Below, piece by piece: positions 1 through 5,426 of a stretch of DNA of 5,840 nt. Every line of letters starts with the position of its first letter. Within the stretch, counting starts at the first letter, position 1. The translations under genes and the position numbers were made by a program. The notes beneath the pieces are model-generated. The model did no database searches. It was not told the origin of the DNA and saw nothing but the letters and a program-made list of their open reading frames with translations. Location: positions 1 to 5,840 of the forward strand of contig JBFFGE010000240.1 in the NCBI GenBank assembly GCA_041557595.1, read 5' to 3'. The DNA is from JAOTYV01 sp041557595 (GTDB taxonomy: Bacteria; Pseudomonadota; Alphaproteobacteria; UBA8366).

Positions 1-194
1 ATCCTTATTCGAACGCGCTGAAACACGCCGAGATCGTCTGGACGGAAAAAACCGTCGACGCGCTCTTCGCGGTCGGTCCGGAAACCTTGACGCCCGGCTC
101 GAAAATGCCGCTGCAGCGCATGCCGAATGCGAAGGACCGGTCGGACCTCATCAAATACCTGAAACTGGTCACCGCGAAGGACGCATCGCGATAG
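1..194 (+). CDS. c-type cytochrome (class I), C-terminal fragment
   Basis: The reading frame is open from the window edge (first full codon at 3) and stops with TAG at 192-194, giving the last 63 residues of a protein whose start lies outside the window. The fragment matches the C-terminal half of class I (mitochondrial-like) cytochrome c. A Trp (W13 of the fragment) lies in the segment before the ligand loop. The loop reads PGSKMPLQRMP, where the Met after Lys (M35) is the expected axial haem ligand equivalent to Met80. A final helix, DRSDLIKYLKLVT, is the usual 'ADLIAYLK' helix. The CXXCH haem site and signal peptide should lie upstream and cannot be checked. Such proteins carry electrons in the periplasm; the redox partner is unknown. 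Family assignment is firm, subtype is not. Confidence 0.82.
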   Translation, partial: PYSNALKHAEIVWTEKTVDALFAVGPETLTPGSKMPLQRMPNAKDRSDLIKYLKLVTAKDASR

Positions 195-253
195 AATTGG
201 GCGCAGCCGCATGCTACGCTTTCGGCAAGAAACAAGATGTTTTGGGGGATGAC

Positions 254-382
254 GTGAAAGCATATTTGATGAGCGTTCTGGCGCTGCTGGTCGTGAGCGT
301 CCTGGCTGGCGTAGTCCTGACAAGCGCAAATCCGTCGGTGGCCGAGCGTAACCAATCACAGCACGGCGCGACGCGGCTATAA
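254..382 (+). CDS. small single-pass membrane protein, 42 aa
   Basis: I chose a GTG start at 254 because a purine-rich GGGGGA lies about six bases upstream. The frame can be extended to a TTG at 197, but that extension has no good ribosome site and an unconvincing sequence. The 42-residue product starts VKAYLMSVLAL. It has one hydrophobic helix at about residues 4-24 and a short polar tail with Asn, Ser, Gln and Arg, ending ATRL. Similar tiny proteins, with a MK-x-Y-L start, one transmembrane helix and a polar tail, are common and unnamed in Rhizobiales; that comparison is from memory. It lies 59 bp after the cytochrome c stop and could be read from the same transcript. No function can be assigned. 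The main doubt is its short length. Confidence 0.5.
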   Translation: MKAYLMSVLALLVVSVLAGVVLTSANPSVAERNQSQHGATRL

Positions 383-515
383 GACATATAGCATTTACGC
401 ACCAGGCGACGGCGGGACGATCCGGCGAACGATACGGCCTGACGCACAATCCGACTGAGACAGCACCGACAAAACACATCAAGCCCGGGATTCGGTCCGG
501 CGGTTGACCTGACTG

Positions 516-545
516 CCGCCGCCTTCGCGCCACAACCGGCGGCGG
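516..545. repeat. GC-rich inverted repeat upstream of the crotonase gene
   Basis: CCGCCGCC at 516-523 is the exact reverse complement of GGCGGCGG at 538-545, with a 14-base spacer. No T-run follows on either strand, so it is not a typical intrinsic terminator. The arms are low-complexity triplet runs, so chance in GC-rich DNA is a real alternative. It sits just upstream of the best promoter-like sequence before the crotonase gene. Confidence 0.3.
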
Positions 546-546
546 A

Positions 547-574
547 TTGCAGTCCTCCTACGGCCCTGTAAGAT
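547..574 (+). promoter_or_regulatory. weak candidate sigma-70-type promoter for the crotonase gene
   Basis: TTGCAG (547-552) and TAAGAT (569-574) are separated by 16 bases. The match is only partial: three of six bases at -35 and four of six at -10. It is the best-placed pair in the 247-bp gap before the crotonase start and would give a leader of about 50 bases. This is a pattern match only. Confidence 0.22.
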
Positions 575-629
575 TGGCGCAACCGGCTAAAACGGCCCGG
601 AAGTCAGTCCTCAACCGTGGGAGACCATC

Positions 630-1439
630 ATGACCGACCGATACGCGAAGTATACCAAACTCGAATTCGACCGCCCGTCCGACCGGGTGCTGCGGATCAC
701 CCTCAACAATCCCAAGACCTACAATTCGCTCGACGCGGTCGGCCATAACGAGTTCACCTATATCTGGCGCGACATCGACGATGACGACGACATCAATGCC
801 GTCATTTTGACCGGCAAGGGCAAGGCGTTCTCATCCGGCGGCGATTTCGGGATGATCGAGGACAACATGAACAACGAGAAGGCGCGTCTGCAGGCCTGGA
901 AGGAAGCGCGCGATCTCGTCTACAACATCATCAATTGCAACAAGCCAATCGTCTCGGCAATCAATGGGGTCGCCGTCGGCGCGGGCCTCGTGGCAGCGTT
1001 GCTCGCGGATATTTCGATCGCCGGTAAATCCGCCAAGATCGTCGACGGTCATACACGGCTGGGCGTCGCCGCCGGCGATTGCGCGGTCATAAACTGGCCT
1101 CTGCTCTGCGGCATGGCGAAAGCCAAATATCTGCTGTTGTTGTGCGAACCGGTCGATGGCGAAGCGGCCGAAAAATACGGCCTCGTTTCGCTTTGCGTCG
1201 AGGACGCGGAGCTGCAGGACAAGGCGGTGGAGGTGGCTGCTCGATTGGCCGCCGGCGCGCCCAGCGCCATCCGCTGGACCAAATACGCGCTCAACAATTG
1301 GTACCGCATGATGGGACCGTCCTACGACGCGTCCACGGCGCTGGAGATGCTCGGTTTTGCGGGATCGGAAGTGCGCGAAGGTCTGGCCTCGCATCTGGAG
1401 AAGCGCCCGCCGGTCTTCGATCCGGATTCGCCCATCTGA
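630..1439 (+). CDS. crotonase-superfamily protein (enoyl-CoA hydratase/isomerase-like), atypical active site
   Basis: This 269-aa protein has the normal length for the family. The ATG at 630 is preceded by GGGAGA at a good distance. Crotonase landmarks appear in order: a beta-strand start with RVLRITLNNP (19-28), the first oxyanion-hole segment GKAFSSGGDF (64-73), the second segment INGVAVGAGL (111-120), and a C-terminal helical region ending KRPPVFDPDSPI. Aligned by eye to rat mitochondrial enoyl-CoA hydratase, the catalytic Glu144 and Glu164 positions are Val121 and His141, so ordinary hydration is unlikely. His141 and Asp150 sit nine residues apart in GHTRLGVAAGD, the arrangement I recall for His145/Asp154 of 6-oxocamphor hydrolase, a C-C-cleaving crotonase. 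A hydrolase or isomerase acting on a CoA thioester or a diketone is possible; the substrate is unknown. The gene converges on the next one, with 51 bp between the stops. Confidence 0.88.
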   Translation: MTDRYAKYTKLEFDRPSDRVLRITLNNPKTYNSLDAVGHNEFTYIWRDIDDDDDINAVILTGKGKAFSSGGDFGMIEDNMNNEKARLQAWKEARDLVYNIINCNKPIVSAINGVAVGAGLVAALLADISIAGKSAKIVDGHTRLGVAAGDCAVINWPLLCGMAKAKYLLLLCEPVDGEAAEKYGLVSLCVEDAELQDKAVEVAARLAAGAPSAIRWTKYALNNWYRMMGPSYDASTALEMLGFAGSEVREGLASHLEKRPPVFDPDSPI

Positions 1440-1490
1440 ACGACGCGCCGCATCGAAACACGGGGCGATCAAGGGACCGGTCGCACCCGT

Positions 1491-2183
1491 TCAGATGTCG
1501 AGACCCTGCTGATAGGCCGGTGAATCGCCGGCGAACAAGCGCAGCAAATAGTAATTGTGATCGCGCTGCTGCATGAAGTGTTTGTACGAACGCACGCCGA
1601 AGACTTGCGGCCCGTCGGTATAATTGAAGAAGTTGATGGCCTTTTCATCGTCAAGGGCGGCAACCGAATGACGCCGCAGCACATTCCGGCGCGTGACCTC
1701 CGGCAGGGTCGCTATTTGCACCACATAGGCGATGTATTCATGGACCGCGCCGTGCATCTCCCGTTCCGAAAAATGCATATCCGCGAGCGCATGAGCCACT
1801 TCGTACACGATAATGCTCTCGTGCAGGGCCGCGTTGAGCCGCACGCCGAACATCTGATCCCGGGTCTTCAACCGTTGGTGACTCTTGTATGAGATCACCT
1901 CGATATAGCCCATCGCCGGATCGCATTGGCCATAGGCCTCGCCCGCAAACCCCTGTTCCAACTGGACGGAGTCCTTCATCGAGATCATCATCGGCGTTTC
2001 CCGCATGAAGCCCATCTCGCGGAAAAAGCCGATCGTTTTCGCCGCCGCGCTGCACGCCATGACATAATCGCGATGTTCACCATAGACGATCACGGTCGCG
2101 GACCCGGGACATTCACGGGTTTCCGCATGTACCGGCGTTGCGAGGAAAATCAGCGGCAGCACCAAGGCAAATACAAAGCGCAT
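1491..2183 (-). CDS. secreted metalloprotease-like protein with a degenerate HExxH motif, 230 aa
   Basis: The ATG start is supported by GGAGAAGG eight bases upstream. Residues 1-20 (MRFVFALVLPLIFLATPVHA) form a clear Sec signal peptide with an A-x-A-like cleavage site, so the mature protein should be periplasmic or exported. Cysteines at 25, 44 and 87 may include a disulfide pair. The centre reads HESIIVYEVAHALADMHF (121-138), where Y127-E128-V129-A130-H131 lies where a zinc gluzincin would have HExxH. The next helix has HEYIAYVVQ (148-156), whose Glu149 could be the third ligand. The pattern is similar to small bacterial proteins of unknown function (DUF6639-like, from memory and not certain). 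Having Tyr in place of the first His suggests a changed or lost metal site, although His121, His137, His144 and His148 are nearby. No substrate is known. It is probably transcribed alone from the 2184-2516 region. Confidence 0.72.
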   Translation of the reverse strand: MRFVFALVLPLIFLATPVHAETRECPGSATVIVYGEHRDYVMACSAAAKTIGFFREMGFMRETPMMISMKDSVQLEQGFAGEAYGQCDPAMGYIEVISYKSHQRLKTRDQMFGVRLNAALHESIIVYEVAHALADMHFSEREMHGAVHEYIAYVVQIATLPEVTRRNVLRRHSVAALDDEKAINFFNYTDGPQVFGVRSYKHFMQQRDHNYYLLRLFAGDSPAYQQGLDI

Positions 2184-2270
2184 CGTTTACACCTTCTCCA
2201 TAACGAGGTGCACTTCCGCATGCGCTTCCACCCATTTTTCGGCAAATTTACGGGGTTGCCGGCCGGGATT

Positions 2271-2306
2271 TTGTGCGTCGCACCATTAACTTCTCGCGTC
2301 GCACAA
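2271..2306. repeat. inverted repeat upstream of the secreted protein (possible operator)
   Basis: TTGTGCGTCGC (2271-2281) and GCGTCGCACAA (2296-2306) are 11-base arms that pair at 10 of 11 positions, with a 14-base spacer rich in A and T. The heptamer GTCGCAC also occurs as a direct repeat inside the two arms. It sits about 90-120 bp upstream of the secreted protein's start on the minus strand, a plausible regulator binding site. No T-run follows, so a terminator is less likely. Confidence 0.4.
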
Positions 2307-2398
2307 AGGTAGCAACAATAGCTTTATAACCCGTTAATTGGTCGCCCGGGCTGCAACCCAGGGTCGTCCTTTCTTTCAATGCAATTCAGGAGATCTTC

Positions 2399-2413
2399 GC
2401 GGCGAGGCGCCGC
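2399..2413. repeat. short GC hairpin
   Basis: GCGGCG (2399-2404) and CGCCGC (2408-2413) are perfect 6-base arms around a 3-base loop. The hairpin lies four bases from the larger dyad at 2417-2452. Role unknown; chance is possible at this length. Confidence 0.3.
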
Positions 2414-2416
2414 TAG

Positions 2417-2452
2417 ACCATTTCTTGCTAAAATAGACTCACGTGAAATGGT
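2417..2452. repeat. perfect 8-base dyad flanking an AT-rich core with GACTC and CACGTG
   Basis: ACCATTTC (2417-2424) and GAAATGGT (2445-2452) are exact inverted repeats separated by 20 bases. The core contains TAAAAT, a GACTC (2436-2440, a GANTC site of the type methylated by CcrM in alphaproteobacteria) and the palindrome CACGTG (2440-2445). The layout fits a dimeric regulator site or a regulated promoter, but I do not recognise the motif. Confidence 0.38.
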
Positions 2453-2485
2453 TTACCCTCTTAATCCTTTGGCAAATACGTCGTC

Positions 2486-2504
2486 GCGAACCGTTTCGGT
2501 TCGC
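2486..2504 (-). terminator. hairpin 13 bp after the isomerase stop
   Basis: GCGAACCG (2486-2493) and CGGTTCGC (2497-2504) are perfect 8-base arms with a 3-base loop. On the minus strand the hairpin follows the isomerase stop codon by about 12 bases, as expected for a transcript 3' end. No U-tract follows, so it may only stabilise or pause the transcript, or work with Rho. Confidence 0.45.
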
Positions 2505-2516
2505 TCGGGATTTGCT

Positions 2517-3347
2517 CTAATCGACGGCGACGCCGGCTTCCCGCGCGCGCGCGACCATGTACTCCCGGCCGGTCAGCATATCGTCCAGCGTGCCGAAGCC
2601 ATTCGTGTAGTGACCGGTGAACCCGCTGTCTTCGATCCGTTTGAACATCGCGCCGAAATCCACGGTTCCTTCGCCGGGCTGCATATGAATTTCGTATTCG
2701 CCATTGTTGTCCGCCACGCGCACTTCAGCGCAGCGGCTCATATCCATCGCATCCACGAAGCCATCGATGCCTTCCGGTACGATATGCGCGTGGTTGATCG
2801 TGAAGGACCACCGCAGGTTCGGCGAGTCGAGGCGGTCGAAAAAGTACCGGCATTCCTCGAGGTCATGCGCCAGATAGTGGACCTCGGCCAGGTCCGGTTC
2901 CCAGTTGAGATTTTCCAGCAGCAACACGGTGCCGCTTTGCTCGGCGTACTCCGCCGCGCGTTTTAACCGGTCCAGCGCCGCCGCCATGCGCAATCGCTTG
3001 TCCGACGTAAAATGATAGCCGGCATGAACGACAATCCATTCTGCGCCCACTTTTTGGGACAGGTCGATATAGGCCCGCAGATAGGCATCGGCGGCATCGC
3101 GCAGAAAGGGCGAGACTTCGGCAATATTGACCGCCGACAAGGTGTGCAATCCAAGGTGAATGCCGTGCGCCGCACAGGCGTCGCGAATGCCCGCGCAGGC
3201 GGCATCGTCGAAACGCTCCATCGCGTTCGGCGCAATGTCCATTTGCGCATCGATGTATCGGACACCGTTCCGGGCAGCCCATTCGATACCCTCCTCAATC
3301 GGCAACCGGCTGCCGATATCCACGCCGATCCGCTCCCTCAGACCCAT
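2517..3347 (-). CDS. sugar phosphate isomerase/epimerase family TIM-barrel protein
   Basis: The product is 276 aa when started at ATG 3347-3345, which has AGGG nine bases upstream. A TTG six bases earlier is possible but too close to that ribosome site. The sequence fits the xylose isomerase-like/AP-endonuclease-2-like TIM barrel (Pfam PF01261). Visible landmarks are LGLHTLSAVN (His68), VVHAGYH (His108, His112), LLLENLNW (Glu145), FTINHAH (His186, His188) and VADNNGEYEIHMQPGEGTVDF-like text near 211-231, with Asp213, His221 and Glu226. The HDN-G-x-x-x-x-H-x-x-x-G-x-G-x-x-D signature is clear, except that the usual first His is Ala. Members bind a divalent metal and isomerise or epimerise sugars or related hydroxy-acids in the cytoplasm. 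The gene follows the amidohydrolase by 68 bp on the same strand, suggesting one operon. The exact reaction is unknown. Confidence 0.85.
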   Translation of the reverse strand: MGLRERIGVDIGSRLPIEEGIEWAARNGVRYIDAQMDIAPNAMERFDDAACAGIRDACAAHGIHLGLHTLSAVNIAEVSPFLRDAADAYLRAYIDLSQKVGAEWIVVHAGYHFTSDKRLRMAAALDRLKRAAEYAEQSGTVLLLENLNWEPDLAEVHYLAHDLEECRYFFDRLDSPNLRWSFTINHAHIVPEGIDGFVDAMDMSRCAEVRVADNNGEYEIHMQPGEGTVDFGAMFKRIEDSGFTGHYTNGFGTLDDMLTGREYMVARAREAGVAVD

Positions 3348-3415
3348 TTCCAATATCCCTGTCCGGGCGTCCCTTCCCCGGCGATGTCAGCAGCGGCGCC
3401 ACGACAATTGTCCCG

Positions 3416-4444
3416 TTATTCCTGGCCGCCGAGACGATAGATCTGGGCCGCGGTGTCGTGAAACAGCGCGGCTTTCTCGTCGGCGGAATAGTCGGCGGCG
3501 AGCCGCTTGAAGGCATTCCACACCACCGTGTAGCTGCAGCTCAGCTTGTCGACCGGAAAATTGGATTCGAACATGCACCGCTCCACGCCGAAATGTCCGA
3601 GCGCATGATCGAAATAGCGCCGGGTCGCCGCAAGCAACGCTTCACTGCTCGGCGGCTTCTTCTGTTCATGCCAGCGGTAGCCGTTGAAATCCATGTTGAG
3701 ACCGCCGAGCTTGGCGACCACATTCGGGCAGGTCGACAGGTCGGCGAAGTCCGCGCGCCATTGCGCGAACACCGCGTCCTTTTTGTCCGCATACGGCCCG
3801 ACACCGAGCGGTCCGGCAAAGTGATTGACGACAATCACCGTATCCGGAAAGGCCCGCGCAAGGCCGATGAGCTCGGGAATTTGCGGGTGATAGCACCATG
3901 CTTCGAAGGAGAGACCGCGCGGCGCCAATTGCGCGAATCCTTCGCGAAATCTGCCGTCGAGAAACAAGCCCGGCGGCGAATTGCTCCGCGCATTGGGAAT
4001 TACCTTGCTGGCATCCCATTTCACGCCGTGGCGGATGCCCTTGAACCGGCCGCCGCCAGCCGCGATCTGGGCATCCAGCACCGCCCCCACCGCATCGCCC
4101 ATGGTCAGATCCGCCGTGCCGACGATGCCCGCCGCGACGCGCGTCGGACCATAAAGGCCGGATGCGCTCATCGCCGCGATGCCGTTGGCGAATTCGGTCT
4201 CGCCAATCACGCGCATGGCTTCGGGACCATCGGTCTTGTACATAACGCTGCACTCGATGAACACCGTGGACACCACGTTGTGTCCGCTGCCCCTGATGTC
4301 CTCGAGGATTTCATCCAGTAGATAACGCGGCGCCACCCGCTCATGCTTGAAATCCCACAAGTGATGATGCGGGTCGCAGATCGGCAGTTCGGGGTCGAGC
4401 GCGTTTTCCTTCGTCAGTGCCAGCCAATCGTCGTTCGTCGCCAC
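3416..4444 (-). CDS. amidohydrolase-family TIM-barrel metal-dependent hydrolase (COG3618-like)
   Basis: I chose the GTG at 4444-4442 (342 aa). It has GGGA eight bases upstream and gives an N-terminus VATNDDWLALTKE that leads directly into the first strand. An ATG at 4546 would add 34 poorly folded residues and overlap the upstream gene by 53 bases. Landmarks of the amidohydrolase_2 family (PF04909) are ICDPHHHLWDF with His26/His28 as the first metal ligands, FIEC (Glu64), FKGIRHG (Lys135, His139), CYHPQ (His186), VNHFAGP (His208) and MFESNFPVDK near the C-terminus. In the last motif the usual GSDWPV aspartate is Asn295. Relatives include lactonases and ring-fission-product hydrolases, so hydrolysis of a lactone or C-C/C-N bond in a catabolic route is likely; the substrate is unknown. 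It lies between the 65-aa gene (49-bp gap) and the isomerase (68-bp gap). Confidence 0.87.
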   Translation of the reverse strand: MATNDDWLALTKENALDPELPICDPHHHLWDFKHERVAPRYLLDEILEDIRGSGHNVVSTVFIECSVMYKTDGPEAMRVIGETEFANGIAAMSASGLYGPTRVAAGIVGTADLTMGDAVGAVLDAQIAAGGGRFKGIRHGVKWDASKVIPNARSNSPPGLFLDGRFREGFAQLAPRGLSFEAWCYHPQIPELIGLARAFPDTVIVVNHFAGPLGVGPYADKKDAVFAQWRADFADLSTCPNVVAKLGGLNMDFNGYRWHEQKKPPSSEALLAATRRYFDHALGHFGVERCMFESNFPVDKLSCSYTVVWNAFKRLAADYSADEKAALFHDTAAQIYRLGGQE

Positions 4445-4493
4445 GTGTCGTATCCCGTTCTTGCCGGCCGCAGGAATATCCCGAATTGCCGGT

Positions 4494-4691
4494 TCATTCG
4501 CTCTCTGTCGAAAATTCCTCTTCGAGCATCCGTTCGAGACGGACAATGTCGTCCGGCACCGGCATGCCCATGGCCCTTAGACTACCCGCCATTTGACGAA
4601 TTCGGAGATAAATTTCATGGCGGTCGCCCTGATCGCCTTCCATTTCATTCAGCAATAGCGACAACTCGGCAGTAAGATCCTCGGCATCCAT
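4494..4691 (-). CDS. small acidic helical protein, 65 aa, function unknown
   Basis: The ATG at 4691-4689 has a strong AAAGGAG seven bases upstream; a longer frame starting at 4724 has no comparable site. The 65-residue product is soluble, acidic and helical. Helix 1 is about residues 3-18 (MDAEDLTAELSLLLNEME), helix 2 about 24-41 (RHEIYLRIRQMAGSLRAM), then a GMPVPDD turn (42-48) and helix 3 about 49-60 (IVRLERMLEEEF). The block IYLRIRQ...GMPVPDD...LE..LEEEF resembles small uncharacterised proteins I recall from Rhizobiales genomes, so it is probably real. There is no signal peptide or metal motif. It is the gene directly ahead of the amidohydrolase and probably shares its transcript. A role as accessory subunit or regulator is only a guess. 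Confidence 0.7.
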   Translation of the reverse strand: MDAEDLTAELSLLLNEMEGDQGDRHEIYLRIRQMAGSLRAMGMPVPDDIVRLERMLEEEFSTESE

Positions 4692-4830
4692 GGCATGGCT
4701 CCTTTGGTGATTGGGCGCATTCATCCTGTTCGCGATTGCAACCGGCGGCAGGCGTCCGCGTGCCCCTCATTCCTGCGCTTTCAAACAATTGGCGCAGCGG
4801 ACCATGCCCCCAAGGCCAACCGCAAGGTGC

Positions 4831-5031
4831 TCAGGCCGCACGTTCCTCCGGCAATGGCGGCGGCGCCAACGGCGGCTGGCGGATATGGCCCGGCGGAATA
4901 CGGATTTCCGGCTTTTCGTCCGGCTTGGGCGGCAATTGCTCCGGCGGCGGCACGCGAATTTCGCTCTCCGGAATCTTGATGAGCGGTTCTTTCGGCGGTC
5001 GTCTTGGCGGCCTTTGCGTCGGGTCTGGCAT
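4831..5031 (-). CDS. proline-rich small protein, 66 aa, function unknown
   Basis: The ATG at 5031-5029 follows GAGGGAGG four bases upstream, a near-ideal ribosome site. The product has 23 prolines in 66 residues, few aromatic residues, and many Lys, Arg and Glu. An I-[KR]-x-P unit is repeated four times: IKIP (18-21), IRVPPP (25-30), IRIPP (43-47) and IRQPP (50-54). There is no signal peptide or membrane helix, so it is expected to be cytoplasmic and extended or disordered. Short proline-rich proteins with repeated 'IREPP'-type units occur in Rhizobiales (from memory). A competing glycine-rich plus-strand frame has no ribosome site. It lies 139 bp upstream of the 65-aa gene on the same strand; whether they share a transcript is open. 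Confidence 0.6.
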   Translation of the reverse strand: MPDPTQRPPRRPPKEPLIKIPESEIRVPPPEQLPPKPDEKPEIRIPPGHIRQPPLAPPPLPEERAA

Positions 5032-5426
5032 GGTGCCTCCCTCGAACTCTGGCGCGGCCGGACTTCGGAACGTTTAGATCGCCTTTCAGATCGAAATGTC
5101 CAAACCGTCTCAACCGCTATTTGCGCGATTTGCGGCAACCGATAGGTGGCCCCGAGGCGACGGAAGAGGATGTCTCGTTTTGAAAGAATAAGCTTGGTTC
5201 GACACCGTCATGGAACCGGAAAGTTCGCATCTGGGTCGACGTCGCTTGAATTCCCGAGGTTGGCACCCTCCGTCAAATCGCCTCGAGACCATTAAAACTG
5301 TAACGCCGAATCCCAAATCCGTCCACAATCTTCGAACGGCCACACCGCATCGGAGTTTGAAAGATTAATTCACCGATTGGTTGCAAATACGCTTGAACCG
5401 CAGTGCCCGGCTTCTAAACTAAAGAA
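5032..5426. other. 395-bp intergenic stretch without a convincing gene
   Basis: This lies between the divergent proline-rich gene (-) and the right-edge genes (+). A 77-codon minus-strand frame at 5110-5343 is rich in Arg and Cys with no ribosome site, and I judge it non-coding. Small features seen are a tandem ATTTGCG pair (5119-5125 and 5128-5134) and two near-identical 13-mers, TTTGAAAGA[A/T]TAA, at 5179-5191 and 5356-5368. The promoter of the proline-rich gene should be here, on the minus strand, but I cannot pick one box pair with confidence. Confidence 0.4.
5393..5420 (+). promoter_or_regulatory. candidate sigma-70-type promoter of the small RNA
   Basis: TTGAAC (5393-5398) and TAAACT (5415-5420) are separated by 16 bases on the plus strand. 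Four of six bases match the consensus in each box. It would start transcription at about 5426-5428, and no credible protein start follows before the terminator hairpin at 5447-5493. The surrounding DNA is AT-richer than the average of the window. Confidence 0.38.

Larger units (their letters stand above)
2184..2516. other. 333-bp non-coding stretch with several inverted repeats
   Basis: No convincing gene is present; the plus-strand frame crossing it is a shadow of the minus-strand isomerase gene. It is visibly more AT-rich than its flanks. It holds the 5' leader and presumed promoter of the secreted protein on the minus strand, the 3' end of the isomerase transcript, and several dyads listed separately (2271-2306, 2399-2413, 2417-2452, 2486-2504). 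The density of dyads suggests regulation or an unannotated RNA, but no family is recognised. Confidence 0.5.

Noticed and set aside
214..582. 122-codon minus-strand open frame
   Set aside because: Its composition is rich in Ser, Arg and Cys, it lacks a ribosome site, and it is antisense to the better-supported 42-aa membrane protein.
831..1472. 213-codon minus-strand open frame
   Set aside because: It is antisense to the crotonase gene, rich in Arg, His and Gln without a recognisable fold.
1440..1490. Possible bidirectional terminator between the convergent genes
   Set aside because: Only an imperfect short stem (GGCGA/TCGC) is visible and there is no T-run on either strand.
2379..2966. 195-codon plus-strand open frame running from the intergenic region into the isomerase gene
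   Set aside because: Most of it is antisense to the isomerase, it shows no domain or start signal, and the isomerase frame has clear family motifs.
3458..4321. 287-codon plus-strand open frame
   Set aside because: It lies antisense inside the amidohydrolase gene, has no ribosome site or family motifs, and is a typical shadow frame in GC-rich DNA.
4445..4546. Longer N-terminus for the amidohydrolase (ATG at 4546)
   Set aside because: It would overlap the 65-aa gene by 53 bases and add a basic, unstructured stretch, while the GTG at 4444 has a ribosome site and leads directly into the first conserved strand.
4767..5138. 123-codon minus-strand frame ending in a CANC (CxxC) tail
   Set aside because: It overlaps the proline-rich gene in another frame and is strongly Arg-rich; a single CxxC is not enough to argue for a zinc site or a frameshifted gene.
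5110..5343. 77-codon minus-strand open frame in the intergenic region
   Set aside because: No ribosome site, random-looking composition and no similarity I recognise.
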